Below are positions 35,393 to 43,452 of a DNA stretch of 64,000 bases, piece by piece; position 1 is the stretch's first letter; each line of letters starts with the position of its first letter. Made by a program: the position numbers and the translations under genes. The DNA is from JAAYPI01 sp963668615. GTDB lineage: Bacteria; Bacteroidota; Bacteroidia; Bacteroidales; Paludibacteraceae. The notes below the pieces were generated by a model. That model was not told where the DNA came from and did no database searches. It saw only the letters and a program-made list of their open reading frames with translations. Where the stretch lies: NCBI GenBank assembly GCA_963668615.2, contig CAXXCL010000003.1:124001-188000 (forward strand), read 5' to 3'.

Positions 35393-35417
35393 GCGTGATA
35401 ATTACTATTGTGGAGGG

Positions 35418-35425
35418 CAAAGTTA
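35418..35425 (-). promoter_or_regulatory. -7 box for the DUF151-MFS operon
   Basis: Minus-strand TAACTTTG matches TAnnTTTG, 26 bases before the ATG at 35392. Confidence 0.38.
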
Positions 35426-35516
35426 GAAAGAAATATCTTAAAAGGAAAAATAAAAGGCCTTTTTGTGGCAAGAAAAACAAAAAACATTTTCATTTCATTT
35501 AATCGCAAAAAAAACG

Positions 35517-35524
35517 TATTTTTG
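35517..35524 (+). promoter_or_regulatory. -7 box for the Yip1-like gene
   Basis: TATTTTTG matches TAnnTTTG, 25 bases before the ATG at 35550; divergent from the DUF151 promoter. Confidence 0.38.
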
Positions 35525-35549
35525 CGACCCCTAATATCCTTTTATTCCA

Positions 35550-36115
35550 ATGTATAAACAAATAGCAAGAACAATTTACTTATTCATCACCAGCCCTGCC
35601 AAGGCTTGGAAAGAATTGAATTCCGAAAATCCTTCTGAAGAAAAAGCCCTAAATAACTATGCCTATCCCCTTATTGGTATTGGAAACTCTTGCCGCCTTT
35701 ATTGCAGGATTGTTTAAAGGAAACTCTATAAACTTTCAAGTTGGACTGAAAAATGCTTCTTTGCTGTTTATCTCGTGTTTTATAGGATTATACTTGGCAG
35801 CCTTTTTAATCCGATGGTTTTACGAAAAACACATGAAAAAAAAGATGTTATTTTCTACATCAATGATATACGTTGTTTTATAGCTCAACTGTAATTTTTA
35901 TTATTAACTTCCTCACTCAACTGACGGACGGAATTTTCTTTATTCAAATCTTCTCGCTCTACAGCATCTACATAGTGTGGGAAGGGGCTTCCGAACTTTT
36001 GGAGATAGAAGATTCAAAACGTGCCGGATTTGTTTTATTTAGTTCTTTGTCTATTATTCTTTCTCCGGTAGGTTTATCGTACTTAATAAAGTTACTTATG
36101 CCTGCCATGCAATAA
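35550..36115 (+). pseudogene. Yip1/DUF1282-like membrane protein, broken by two +1 shifts
   Basis: Starts MYKQIARTIYLFITSPAKAW, typical of Bacteroidota Yip1-family proteins, and continues in a second frame with TLAAFIAGLFKGNSINFQVG and a third with STVIFIINFLTQLTDGIFFI. About 188 residues and four to five helices when joined. Shifts are at GGAAAC (about 35683-35690, one A too many) and GTTTTAT (about 35876, one T too many). Function of the family is unknown. Confidence 0.72.
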
Positions 36116-36128
36116 AACGTGTTATGTG

Positions 36129-36591
36129 ATGAAGAAACCTTCTGACATACGAATAAAAAAATAAAACGTGCTTCTTTCGATTATGCAATTCTCGAAAAAT
36201 ACACGGCAGGAATCGTTTTGGTCGGTACTGAAATTAAATCAATACGGCAAGGAAAAGCCAGTTTAGTAGATTCTTATTGTTTTTTTGTTAATGGAGAGTT
36301 ATGGGCAAAAAAATATCAATATATCGGAATATTTTTTACGGTTCATACAACAATCATGTACCACGTCGTGATCGTAAGCTACTGCTCAAAAAAAAGGAAT
36401 TACGAAAACTGGAACGCATAACCAAAGATAAAGGAACAACAATCGTACCTACCCTTTTGTTTATCGACGAAAAAGGGCATGCCAAATTGGAAATTGCCGT
36501 TGCTAAAGGGAAAAAAGAATATGACAAGCGTGAAAGCATCAAAGAAAACGAAGATAAAAGGATGATGGATAGAGCGTTAAAAGAAAATTAA
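36129..36591 (+). pseudogene. smpB: SsrA-binding protein SmpB, broken by four +1 shifts
   Basis: Delivers tmRNA to stalled ribosomes. Joined frames give MKKPSDIRIKNKRASFDYAI, then GIVLVGTEIKSIRQGKASLV, then PRRDRKLLLKKKELRKLERI and a basic tail KMRR-like (EDKRMMDRALKEN); the length is about 153 residues, normal for SmpB. The extra bases lie in homopolymers: A-runs near 36154 and 36163, the A7 run near 36305, and the T6 run near 36332. SmpB is rarely lost, so this is the strongest hint that the extra bases are not real. Confidence 0.85.
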
Positions 36592-36716
36592 CAGGAAAAC
36601 ATAGTCAATTTTTGACGCTATTTTTTAATGGCCTAATCTGCCACATTCTAACAAAAACCATTCAGTGAATTAGTCACTAAAAGGCAATACTAATGTAATC
36701 AGATAAACGATTCATA

Positions 36717-37085
36717 TTAATGACTACAGACATGACCCTCTTGGTGGGTCGCACAATTTTCCCCACTATCTTTCAAGTTTCCTGATAAATACTGTTCAAC
36801 AAGGTTATGAACTTCTCCTTGACAATTTTTGACGACTTTTATGCCATGTAAAGAAAGAACATTAACGGCTCCTTCTCCTATCCCTCCTACTAACATTACT
36901 TTAACACCCATTTCTGACAACTCGTAAGCAATATTAGACTTACAACCACATCCTTGGGGAGACGGATGAATCGCCTCTGCTAAAATTTCGTTCTCATCAG
37001 AGATAATAAAGATTGTGTAAAATGCACAGTGACCAAAATGATTGTCAATTTGGTTGTTTTCTTTTGTTGGTACTGCAATTTTCAT
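36717..37085 (-). CDS. NifX/NifB-type iron-molybdenum cofactor-binding domain protein
   Basis: Protein of 122 residues of the dinitrogenase FeMo-cofactor domain family, found in many anaerobes without nitrogenase. It opens MKIAVPTKENNQIDNHFGHC (the NHFGHC metal/cluster-binding motif), has PSPQGCGCKSN, and ends with a Cys/His tail (CATHQEGHVCSH). The rest of the cluster runs up to 39456. Intact although it lies within the shift-rich patch. Confidence 0.85.
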   Translation of the reverse strand: MKIAVPTKENNQIDNHFGHCAFYTIFIISDENEILAEAIHPSPQGCGCKSNIAYELSEMGVKVMLVGGIGEGAVNVLSLHGIKVVKNCQGEVHNLVEQYLSGNLKDSGENCATHQEGHVCSH

Positions 37086-37176
37086 TGTTTTATTTGAATT
37101 TAATTTATTTACTCAGGCTTATCAAGTTTATTGAATGAAGACAAAAAAATGACATTCGTATATTTGGATATATAAT

Positions 37177-37552
37177 TTAACTAATCGCACCAATGGGACA
37201 AATCTTAACGCATTTACCACACTTCTTGCATACATCGTTTACAATATAAGCTTTATTATCTATTTCTTTCAGGACACGATTTTTATACAAACGCCACAGC
37301 CGACACATTGATCAACATCAACGAGAAAAACTTTCCGTACATTAATTACTGATGTTTTTGATTCAGAAACAGATGTACCTTCTTTTACACGTTTTTTTGT
37401 CCTTCTCCACCCCCTGATTTGCGACGTTTTCCCATACCAACACCAATGTGATATTGATTCGAGGTTTGTTTTCTTTTCTCAAAACAGTTTCCTAAACCTC
37501 TCCCCATTATATTTTCATCATCCTCAGGTCCTTTTCCATTTAATCTTGACAT
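37177..37552 (-). pseudogene. DUF5320-like N-terminus fused to 2x[4Fe-4S] ferredoxin, frame-broken
   Basis: Opens MSRLNGKGPEDDENIMGRGL, resembling the Gly/Met-rich MPRGDGTGP-type small proteins of NifX/MinD clusters. In shifted frames it continues VDQCVGCGVCIK then SCP, and finally VCKKCGKCVKICPIGAIS, two 4Fe-4S motifs. Shifts lie at 37392-37398 (a seven-A run on the coding strand, two extra or one missing), 37280-37284 (one extra) and about 37268 (one extra). Reconstructed length is about 123 residues. Confidence 0.7.
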
Positions 37553-37567
37553 AACTTCAAATTTTAG

Positions 37568-38406
37568 TTAAACAATTAATGAATATCCCGCATAAAAACT
37601 TTTTAAATGGGTTCCTAATTGATGTTTCATCAATTCATAAACATTTTTACCGGTACAATGCCCTGTAATAAAAGTTGTTTGAGGATACTTCTTGGTAAGT
37701 TCTTGTGCTATACAATCAATTTCCTCTGCGGTTTCAAATTGCAGGGTTATTTTTACTATCCAACCAAATGAAAACCTCCTATCACACAGCTAATTTGCTT
37801 TGATGAAAATAATGAAACAGAACCCAAAATATTCAATAGTCCCTTGTGAGCACAACCCGTATAAATAAGTAAATTATCTGAACCAAAAGTAATTACTAAC
37901 TCATGATTAAAATCGTCCGATTCAAGACCATTCCCTGCACTTTTATATAAGATTGCATTAGCCTTTGGCAAAGGATATTTATTCATTTCTACAGGAAACA
38001 CACAAATTTCATTTTTGAAAAACGTTTCCATCTTGATATACATCAATCTATCGGCAAAAAGACTCAAATCTAAATCTGTATTTATCTTGTGCAAACCATT
38101 TCGTTTGGAAAAAAAACTTTGATTGGTTGCATTTTTTGACAATACTACTTTAGCTTTCCTATTTATTTGTAAAAATGCCGATAAACCACCAATATGGTCA
38201 GCATGCCCATGTGAAATAAAGACATAATCTACATCTGACAAGTCAATTGCTAGTTTTTCAGCATTTCGTATAAATATGTCTGATGCCCCCGTGTCAAGCA
38301 AACATTTATACTGTTCTGTTTCCAAATAAACACATAAACCATGCTCTGATTCTAACGAGCCACTCATTGCTTGATTATCGGACAATACAACTAATTTCAT
38401 TTTCAA
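37568..38406 (-). pseudogene. MBL-fold hydrolase of the NifX cluster, two +1 shifts near its end
   Basis: Class with motif FISHGHADHIGG (HxHxDH, about residue 73) and a second His in YTGCAHKGLLNIL, the F420-independent family seen beside DUF134 genes. The first frame (37756-38406) stops right after VIGGFHLVG. Removing one T near 37757 and one near 37738 lets it continue SKNNPAI...TAEEIDCIAQELTKKY through ITGHCTGKNVYELMKHQLG to a stop at 37568, restoring the usual ~277-residue length. Confidence 0.8.
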
Positions 38407-38429
38407 GTTATCTCAAATTCAGTCTATAA

Positions 38430-39038
38430 TCACTTCCGTTTAGCAATCAGAATAAATTGATTATAATTTCTTGTTATAGAATCAACCGTTCTTGAAAGGG
38501 TATTATATCTTTTCACCTGTTTTACCTCAAATCCGGCTTGAGCAAATTGTATAGATAAGGCTTTTGTGTCAAATCCGTTATGAGGAATCGGTTCAAATTG
38601 ATGAAAAGAACCGTCCTCTATTTCAAGGTCTCCAATAGCAACCCATGCACCACGATTTGTAATTAGGTATAAATGATTCAATGTGTTTTCGATATCAGCA
38701 ATATGATGAAATGCCATGCAAGAAAAAACAAAATCAATATCTTGTTGTGTATAATCAAATACTTCACCATGAAGTATCTCTACTTTTTCACTATTATTTT
38801 CGTTCAGCTTTTTTGTCAACACATCCAACATAGACTTAGAGACATCTTCCATAACAACCTTACATACAAACGGCTCAATTTGCAAACCAACCAAGCCTGT
38901 CCCCGTACCAATTTCCAATGTTTTCCAAATTGGAAGAAGATGTATTAGAGAAAGGAGTTCTGTTACAAATTTATTCGTCATATTAATTTTGTCAGGACTA
39001 TCCCAACCAACAGATTTAGAAACAAAAGCGTCTTTCAT
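38430..39038 (-). CDS. class I SAM-dependent methyltransferase
   Basis: Protein of 202 residues with motif I LEIGTGTGLVGLQI, and FVFSCMAFHHIADIENTL (motif IV region) as in small-molecule methyltransferases. Begins MKDAFVSKSVGWDSPDKINM. Substrate unknown. It sits between the DUF134 regulator and the MBL protein, with 13 and 23-base gaps, so it is part of the same operon. Such methyltransferases recur in these anaerobe clusters. Confidence 0.8.
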   Translation of the reverse strand: MKDAFVSKSVGWDSPDKINMTNKFVTELLSLIHLLPIWKTLEIGTGTGLVGLQIEPFVCKVVMEDVSKSMLDVLTKKLNENNSEKVEILHGEVFDYTQQDIDFVFSCMAFHHIADIENTLNHLYLITNRGAWVAIGDLEIEDGSFHQFEPIPHNGFDTKALSIQFAQAGFEVKQVKRYNTLSRTVDSITRNYNQFILIAKRK

Positions 39039-39051
39039 ACTATTTTCCTGA

Positions 39052-39456
39052 TTATTTTATTGCTGTTAACTCATCTGTACAAAAGGTTTTACAATTTCTG
39101 CATCGTACATGATTTTCTAATCCTCCAATTAGTTTAAAACACTTTTTGCATCTAAACCATTGTTTACCAAATTGAACATTGCCCCCATCAATTAAAATCA
39201 TTTTCCCCTCAACAAATGCTTGTGCTATAGTTTTTCGAGCATTTTCGTAGATACGGGTAAGAGTAGGTCGAGAAATATTCATTCTGTCTGCCGCCTGCTC
39301 TTGCATCAATCCTTCATAATCCAATAAACGAACAGCTTCGTATTCATCAAAATGTAAAACAACAGAACATAACTCCCCACGAGAAATTCCATAGGGTTTA
39401 AAACCCTGCATAAGAGGAGGTTGACATACTTTACGACATTGTTTTAAACGAGACAT
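39052..39456 (-). CDS. DUF134 HTH protein with zinc ribbon
   Basis: Protein of 134 residues: N-terminal HTH of the sigma-70 region 4 type (FDEYEAVRLLDYEGLMQEQA then MNISRPTLTRIYENARKTIA) and a C-terminal CxxC...CxxC ribbon (CKKC, CRNC). DUF134 members are predicted regulators. It is first gene of the cluster running down to 36717 and probably regulates it. Confidence 0.85.
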   Translation of the reverse strand: MSRLKQCRKVCQPPLMQGFKPYGISRGELCSVVLHFDEYEAVRLLDYEGLMQEQAADRMNISRPTLTRIYENARKTIAQAFVEGKMILIDGGNVQFGKQWFRCKKCFKLIGGLENHVRCRNCKTFCTDELTAIK

Positions 39457-39566
39457 AGTCTTATTTTTATGTTATTAGCACCTAAATGGCCAGACAAAGA
39501 TATCAGAAATATTGAACATATGTTCAATAGAATACTATTTTTATAAAAAAAAAGTAAATTAAAAGA

Positions 39567-39604
39567 AAAAAAGAGCTCTTTGGAATAAATTCCAAAGAGC
39601 TCTT
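39567..39604 (-). terminator. terminator of tRNA-Met
   Basis: Perfect 15-bp stem (39571-39585 with 39590-39604) and TAAA loop, followed on the minus strand by a T-run. Directly downstream of the tRNA. Confidence 0.85.
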
Positions 39605-39608
39605 CAAG

Positions 39609-39682
39609 TAGCGGGAACGAGAGTTGAACTCGTGACCTCCGGGTTATGAATCCGACGCTCTAACCAACTGAGCTATCCCGCC
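39609..39682 (-). tRNA. tRNA-Met (anticodon CAU, elongator type)
   Basis: 74 nt. Acceptor GGCGGGA/TCCCGCT with discriminator A, D-arm GCTCAGTTGGTTAGAGC, anticodon loop TTCATAA, T-arm ACGAGTTCAACTCTCGT. The paired first acceptor base (G-U) argues against an initiator tRNA. The tRNA-Ile (CAU, lysidine) possibility cannot be fully excluded from sequence by eye. No encoded CCA. Confidence 0.9.
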
Positions 39683-39699
39683 ATATTTTTTCGGTGGTG

Positions 39700-39707
39700 C
39701 AAAGGTA
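39700..39707 (-). promoter_or_regulatory. -7 box for tRNA-Met
   Basis: Minus-strand TACCTTTG matches TAnnTTTG, 18 bases before the tRNA. Confidence 0.45.
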
Positions 39708-39796
39708 ATACTTTTTGACAATTTGAAAAATAAATGTAACTTTTTTTCAGCGTCACATTACCCCAAAACAAATGAAAGACATAAAAATTTCTATGA

Positions 39797-40642
39797 TTAA
39801 AATCTGAACTTTACCGAAACCCAGTTATTTTTTTGCTTATAATCAACTTGTTGCAATCCCAACAAAGTTGCTTTTGCATCTATCTTGGCAATATCTTCAA
39901 AATAAAAACCACTCATTATCAAAATTCCACCTTTATTTAAAGACGTAACATAAGTATGCATATTCTCAAGAAGGACATTCAAATTAATATTGGCAACAAT
40001 GTAATCAAACATTTGTCCATTGATAACCTCGGAGCCACCCAACGCTATTTTAGTCAAAGAAACATTATTCAATGCCGAATTTTCCACTGCATTTTTATAT
40101 GACCACTCGTCTATATCTACTGCCCAAACAGGATTGGCACCTCTCATACTTGCTAAAATAGCCAATACGGCAGTCCCACAGCCCATATCAAGAAAAGATT
40201 TATTTTCAATTTTTTCTTCTAAAATCCACTCCAACATCAGACTCGTTGTTTCGTGATGACCGGTACCAAATGCCATTTTAGGATCTATAATAATATCGTA
40301 TTGAGTTGCAGGCAAGTTTGTATGAAAAGAACTGCGAATAAGACATTTATTGCCCACCACAATTGGTTGAAAATAATTTTTTTCCCACTCTTCGTTCCAA
40401 TTTTTTTGCTCTATGGTTTCTACCGAATAGGTAATATAAACTTGATATATTTTTTTTGTCTCGTCAATTAGTTGTTGTAACTTACCCTTATCAAAAATTG
40501 ATTCCTTTATGTATGCAAAAAATTCATTATTTTCGGTTTCAAAACTTTCAAATCCCAACTCCCCCATTTCGTATACAAGTAGATCCGAAGCATACTCGGG
40601 TAATTGTTTAACATCACACGAAACCCTTAAATAATTTATCAT
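39797..40642 (-). CDS. prmA: ribosomal protein L11 methyltransferase
   Basis: SAM-dependent trimethylation of lysines on L11. It is 281 residues: substrate-binding N-terminal domain (~120 residues, MINYLRVSCDVKQLPEYASD), then DPKMAFGTGHHETTSLMLEW, motif I FLDMGCGTAVLAILAS, and motif YDYIVANINLNVLLENM. All PrmA hallmarks are present. Confidence 0.95.
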   Translation of the reverse strand: MINYLRVSCDVKQLPEYASDLLVYEMGELGFESFETENNEFFAYIKESIFDKGKLQQLIDETKKIYQVYITYSVETIEQKNWNEEWEKNYFQPIVVGNKCLIRSSFHTNLPATQYDIIIDPKMAFGTGHHETTSLMLEWILEEKIENKSFLDMGCGTAVLAILASMRGANPVWAVDIDEWSYKNAVENSALNNVSLTKIALGGSEVINGQMFDYIVANINLNVLLENMHTYVTSLNKGGILIMSGFYFEDIAKIDAKATLLGLQQVDYKQKNNWVSVKFRF

Positions 40643-40702
40643 ATATTATGTTTTTAAAAGAAAAAATTACGTTAATTTAGTTTTTTTTTGGCTAAAGATG
40701 TA

Positions 40703-40710
40703 TACCTTTG
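40703..40710 (+). promoter_or_regulatory. -7 box upstream of the Tyr-rich protein gene
   Basis: TACCTTTG matches TAnnTTTG, 77 bases before the ATG at 40788. A nine-codon ORF (MKKSLKIR, 40721-40747) lies in the leader; nothing suggests that it matters. Confidence 0.4.
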
Positions 40711-40787
40711 TGGTAATACTATGAAAAAGTCTCTTAAGATAAGATAGAGAGTGCAAAAGTACGTAAATTCATTTAAATTATTATCTT

Positions 40788-41762
40788 ATGAAAAAGAAAG
40801 TGCTATTAATTTTTTTGTTATCCTCTTTTTCTCTGACTTTCTACGCTCAATACTTCGATGACATTTACTATAACCCTAAACGTGATAAAAAATCAGAAGC
40901 TGTCTTAGTTAGCGAAGAAAAGCAAGAAAAAGCAGAGAATGTTGCTGTAACAAAGAAGGCTATTAGGGATGTTGATGAATACAACAGACAGACACCTTCC
41001 ACTACGAATGAGAGTAAAATGAGCAGTTCTACTTCTGAGGAAAATGCTGACAATCTTGAATACTCAAAACGCATATCCAAATTTCATGATTCGACAAACA
41101 TTACCATCAATGATGCTCAGTCTGTTTATATCTACAATTATGCCGAACCTGAAGAAGAGGCTCAGTCAACAGTCTATGTAAATCCTTCTTCCAATTGGAG
41201 TTCATGGGGTTATTACGGATACCGGACCTACTCTCCCTACTATTGGGATGATTACTATGGAGTAAGTTATTATTCTTACTACAATCCTTACTATTACTAC
41301 GGTTATTCCTACAGGCCATACTACTATGGCTATTACAACTATTATCCTTATCATCCTTATCCACCATACCATCCGGGAGGGGCTAATCCACCGTACCATG
41401 GACAACATCACAAGGAGTATAATAACTACAATCGGACTCCAAATTATGTAAATGACAACAGAGGAAGTGGGGTTAGATCAAATAGTTCTCAATCCATAGG
41501 GAACACAAACAATTCTTCTACAAACACAAACAATAGCTCAGGAAGAAGTTATAATTCCATAAAAGAAAAATCCTATTCAAATGGAGGAACAAAATCAACG
41601 AATACGTCGACAAAAAGTGTAACTATTACGCCCTCTTCTACTAGTAACAGTAGTGGAAGAAGTTATAAAAGTTCGGGAAACGCGGAACGTAACAGCGGAG
41701 GATCCTATAATAATGCAGGAACACACGGTACAGAAAAAAGTGGACGTTCCTTTGGTAAATGA
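40788..41762 (+). CDS. secreted Tyr/Asn/Ser-rich low-complexity protein
   Basis: Protein of 324 residues with a signal peptide (MKKKVLLIFLLSSFSLTFYA, then QYFDDIYYNPKRD). Residues ~140-205 are extremely Tyr/Pro-rich (WGYYGYRTYSPYYWDDYYG and similar), and the rest of the C-terminus is Ser/Asn/Thr/Gly-rich (NNSSGRSYNSIKEKSYS repeats at about 245-320). No domain is recognised. Similar low-complexity proteins in the phylum are usually annotated as hypothetical. It overlaps the next gene region by ATGA at 41759, or is separated by 29 bases if the MKK start is used, so the two are co-transcribed. Confidence 0.7.
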   Translation: MKKKVLLIFLLSSFSLTFYAQYFDDIYYNPKRDKKSEAVLVSEEKQEKAENVAVTKKAIRDVDEYNRQTPSTTNESKMSSSTSEENADNLEYSKRISKFHDSTNITINDAQSVYIYNYAEPEEEAQSTVYVNPSSNWSSWGYYGYRTYSPYYWDDYYGVSYYSYYNPYYYYGYSYRPYYYGYYNYYPYHPYPPYHPGGANPPYHGQHHKEYNNYNRTPNYVNDNRGSGVRSNSSQSIGNTNNSSTNTNNSSGRSYNSIKEKSYSNGGTKSTNTSTKSVTITPSSTSNSSGRSYKSSGNAERNSGGSYNNAGTHGTEKSGRSFGK

Positions 41763-41791
41763 TCAGAAACATGTTTGAAATATTCAATAAA

Positions 41792-43360
41792 ATGAAAAAA
41801 ACACTAATTATAGCCTTTTGCTTATTAAATTTAGGAGGGGTTGCTCAGGCTCAATTTCAGTCTGAATACGATGCTCTGAAAATAGGTACTACAGAATTAA
41901 ACGGTACAGCTCGATTTATGGGTGTTGCGGGAGCCATGAGTGCTTTAGGAGGCGATGCTTCTACCTTGTTTTATAATCCCGCCGGGATTGGAACTTATAG
42001 AAGTTCTGAACTAACTTTTACCGGAAACTTTAATTGGACAAACACCAATGCTTCCGGAAATAAAGAAGGTCAATTTCTATTCAACATGAATAACATTTCC
42101 TATATCGGTGCTATAAATACAGGCAGAGATAAGGGATTAGTTACTTTCAATTTCGGACTTGCTTATAACAAGGCCAAGTCTTTTGATAGAGACATTCATT
42201 ATTCGAATACAACAGATAATTCTATCGGAGACTTTTTAGCCAATTACACCCAAAATTCAGGAGATGTTTCAAATTACAACAGTGATGCTTTAGTCGCAAA
42301 CAATGCTTATAGTAATGCAGATGTTCCTTGGATGTCCGTTTTAGGATGGGATGGTTTGTTGATTGCCAACACAAACGATGGCACTAACGATATTCTAGAT
42401 GAGTATGAATCCTATCGTAATTACTTAACATCTCAAAGCTACAGTGGTAGTTTGATTAGTTCTTACACGCTTGCAGAAAGGGGTGGTATTAATGAATATG
42501 CTTTCACGGCAGGTGGTAATATAAGTAACATTGTCCAATTCGGTTTAAGTCTTGTTTTAGTCGATTTAGACTACAACATGACTTCTACTTTCAAGGAAAC
42601 TTTAGCGGACAATAGTTCACTTACTTATAAGAATGTGTATGAATGCGATGGTAGTGCCTTTAACATGAAAATAGGAGCCATTGTAAAACCAACTAGTTGG
42701 TTGCGAATCGGTGCTGCATTCCATACACCATCGTGGTACTATATAACAGACAGTAATCAAGGCTCTGTTAATTCAAGAGCCATTGAAATTGACGAGACGG
42801 CATCAGCCTCTACACCATGGGGATACGGTTCTTATTACTTGAATACACCGTTAAAGGCATTGGGTAGCCTTGGATTGGTCATTGGTCAATATGGATTTAT
42901 CGATGTTGATTATGAGTATGCCAATTACAAAGGGATGGTTATGAAAAACAATGACGATGTTGACTCTCGTATGGAAGACCAAAATGACAAGATAGATGCA
43001 AATTTTAAAGACACGCATACCATCCGTGTAGGAGGAGAATACATTCCTTTTAAAAATTTTGCAATACGTTTGGGTTATTCATTTTCTACATCTCCCATCA
43101 AAGAAGATGCTTACAGAACTTATGCAACCAATACGGTACGTACCGATACGGAATTTTTAAATGACAAAAGTTTATCCTATATAACCTCAGGCATTGGATA
43201 TAAGTTTGGCAGAAGTTCATTGGATTTAACCTACGTTCTTAAAACAAAGGTTCAAGATTTTTATCCTTACAACCCTACTTATGTAACAAATTTTGATGGA
43301 CCAATCGAAATTACAAGCAAGCATAATCAAATTTTATTAACTTATGGAGTACGTTTCTAG
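41792..43360 (+). CDS. OmpP1/FadL-family outer-membrane protein
   Basis: Beta-barrel protein of 522 residues with a signal peptide (MKKTLIIAFCLLNLGGVAQA, cut before QF). The N-terminal ALKIGTTELNGTARFMGVAGAMSALGGDASTLFYNPAGIG is the typical hatch/N-terminus of the FadL-like hydrophobic-compound channels; the C-terminus ends in aromatic strand LTYGVRF. I chose ATG 41792 for the signal peptide; an in-frame ATG at 41759 adds 11 residues and overlaps the previous stop. Ligand unknown. Confidence 0.85.
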   Translation: MKKTLIIAFCLLNLGGVAQAQFQSEYDALKIGTTELNGTARFMGVAGAMSALGGDASTLFYNPAGIGTYRSSELTFTGNFNWTNTNASGNKEGQFLFNMNNISYIGAINTGRDKGLVTFNFGLAYNKAKSFDRDIHYSNTTDNSIGDFLANYTQNSGDVSNYNSDALVANNAYSNADVPWMSVLGWDGLLIANTNDGTNDILDEYESYRNYLTSQSYSGSLISSYTLAERGGINEYAFTAGGNISNIVQFGLSLVLVDLDYNMTSTFKETLADNSSLTYKNVYECDGSAFNMKIGAIVKPTSWLRIGAAFHTPSWYYITDSNQGSVNSRAIEIDETASASTPWGYGSYYLNTPLKALGSLGLVIGQYGFIDVDYEYANYKGMVMKNNDDVDSRMEDQNDKIDANFKDTHTIRVGGEYIPFKNFAIRLGYSFSTSPIKEDAYRTYATNTVRTDTEFLNDKSLSYITSGIGYKFGRSSLDLTYVLKTKVQDFYPYNPTYVTNFDGPIEITSKHNQILLTYGVRF

Positions 43361-43381
43361 AAGGTTATCTTAGGAATGGGT

Positions 43382-43427
43382 ACAACAAAAAAGGAGACAA
43401 TTTTTATTATCTCCTTTTTTGTTGTTG
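43382..43427. terminator. bidirectional terminator
   Basis: ACAACAAAAAAGGAGA pairs with TCTCCTTTTTTGTTGT across a 14-base centre; it lies between convergent outer-membrane and spt genes and works for both. Confidence 0.8.
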
Positions 43428-43452
43428 TATAATTAAACAAGGGTAGTCTTTC

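Noticed and set aside
36129..36591. Programmed frameshifting in smpB
   Set aside because: Four separate +1 shifts in one small gene, most without any slippery context, are not plausible as programmed events.
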